64,000 bases of DNA from Spodoptera frugiperda (lineage: Eukaryota > Arthropoda > Insecta > Lepidoptera > Noctuidae). Below the pieces are notes generated by a model. It had not been told where the DNA came from. It made no database searches and saw only the letters and a program-made list of their open reading frames with translations. Location of the stretch: NCBI RefSeq assembly GCF_023101765.2, contig NC_064224.1, positions 5,474,103-5,538,102 of the forward strand, given 5' to 3'. Shown piece after piece: positions 62,746 through 64,000 of the stretch (the first letter of the stretch is position 1; the number at the start of each line of letters is the position of its first letter). The position numbers were made by a program, and so were the translations under genes.

Positions 62746-64000
62746 TAAATTAGGTATTACCTTATAATATAATATATAATAACAATTTAATTAATTATCT
62801 ATTGTCTCTACCATCATTCAAATGTAGCTGAAAACGTTATTATTTTTTTAATAGAACAATACATCACACAATAAAACAGACTGCTTGAAATTCTCTTTTT
62901 ATAACCAGACATTTCTAGCAAACGGCTACATTTATCTGTTTTCTGTTCTCTAGAGATACAAAAATCTGACCACAAAAAGGAATAACGTATCGGAAGATTA
63001 TTTCCCAATTAGCACATTTACACTGACACTACTTAAATCTAAATAGATACCTATGACCTTTAAAACTATTGGAAATTAAAGTCCAAAATAGACAAGCAAT
63101 GTGGAACTAAAATTAAAACAACATTATAACACGACAAACACAAATATAGCCCTGGTGTGAATCTCCCGCCATCAAGGCCATGTGCACAAGCAAATCAATT
63201 AATAATTCACGCTCTACGAACTGCAGCTACCAACATAACTTTACCCCACACAGTGGCACTAGTCGCTTAGAAAAATGTCAACGTCAAGGTCAATTTCAGT
63301 ACATAAATCTTAGTTCCCTTTTCAAACGCGTGCCAAGATAAAATGGTCATTGTTTGTTCACATACTTCTTACATGTTTTTTGTTCGTAAGTATGTTGTAA
63401 TTACCTGGTTATGGTCAAAAAGGTCGTGTTTTGACGTGTTAGTGTTATCTAATCGAGTAATTACTTCATTTTCTTTGTTGTTTCGTTAATTGCTTTGTGC
63501 TACTGCTGTGTATTCATGTTTGAACCCTATGTCATAAAATGTCCTTATCGGAATGACCAATCTGAGTTTACGTTTATTACTTATATCTCCTCTTGATACT
63601 TTATTGGGTTCATTCTCACCGTGTCGGGTTAGTAAAATATGTGGATTTCAATCTTCTTCAACTTAGTCGAATATTAAAAAGAAATCTTGAACTAAACATT
63701 TGCAATCGTGGCTGTATAGTATCTCCATATTATTTGGTTAATTAGCTACAATAACGAATGTATTACAGGAGTGTAATATTACCACTTAATTATAAAAACA
63801 AAACTAAAACTAATAACAAAAGAAAACTACTGAAAAGTGACCTTCATAGAATTTTATAAGCGGGTAAAAGCATTGTAAATATTTTATCTCTATCCACTAA
63901 AATATGAAATATAAAACTAGCAAAATATTAGCATGGTTAGAGCATACTACATTGTACATAGCTATACCACATAGCTAGTAAAATATTGGTACAACGCGAC
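62746..64000. other. Unassigned AT-rich DNA, 1.25 kb
   Basis: Nothing recognised to the window end. Confidence 0.35.

Noticed and set aside
1..64000. Integrated virus or full LTR retrotransposon
   Set aside because: No gag/pol/env-like frames, primer-binding site plus LTR pair, or other viral signature seen on either strand.

Overview
The window looks like repeat-rich nuclear DNA from a moth. I judge it lepidopteran, probably noctuoid. It is AT-rich throughout, with isolated GC/CpG-rich islands, and nearly every recognisable feature is a transposable element (TE) or a decayed piece of one. The taxon call rests on the repeat types: tRNA-derived SINEs, R1-clade and RTE-type LINE ends, and Helitron-like pieces ending in CTAG followed by T. 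I know these from noctuid genomes but could not search a database. I found no intact host protein-coding gene, no rRNA and no functional tRNA gene. The best guess is an intergenic region or a very large intron.

Layout. 0-10.6 kb: AT-rich DNA with SINE families A and B, short 'C' retroelements and several hairpin MITEs. 10.6-10.9 kb: a 305-bp poly(A) retroelement with a perfect 12-bp target-site duplication (TSD). 10.97-13.14 kb: the most striking object, a 2.17-kb DNA transposon with a perfect 9-bp TSD, imperfect GGGT-starting terminal inverted repeats and inverted subterminal arms. It carries about 1 kb of a 7-bp minisatellite (AGCAAGC) plus a CpG-rich block. 13.1-21.1 kb: more SINE A, C and D family copies, hairpins and MITEs. 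21.4-22.8 kb: a near-perfect 28-bp inverted repeat, a long C-family retroelement, a coding-like minus-strand fragment of unknown origin, and another C insertion. 23.4-33.5 kb: many copies of dispersed family D, two MITEs, RTE tail fragments and a 260-bp TIR element. 34-36.6 kb: Helitron-like pieces and RTE fragments. 36.6-46 kb: mostly unique AT-rich DNA with one CpG-rich candidate first exon/promoter (about 40.86-41.31 kb) and a reverse-transcriptase remnant (41.9 kb). 46.2-47.0 kb: a broken 3' portion of an R1-clade LINE. 47-64 kb: scattered SINE, C, Helitron, MITE and unknown 'K' repeats in AT-rich DNA.

How the pieces relate. The R1-like LINE copy at 46.2-47.0 kb carries the same 3' untranslated sequence as the abundant short C elements. 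LINE-type (target-primed) retrotransposition therefore explains the C copies and their 10-17 bp TSDs. The C copies with readable TSDs start at nearly the same internal point, which suggests a discrete short element rather than random 5' truncation. The SINEs (families A and B) have tRNA-like heads and TSDs and presumably also depend on LINE machinery. Perfect hairpins have arisen inside several repeat copies that are not palindromic elsewhere.

All family letters (A, B, C, D, J, K, M, N, Q, R) are local labels based on similarity between copies in this window.
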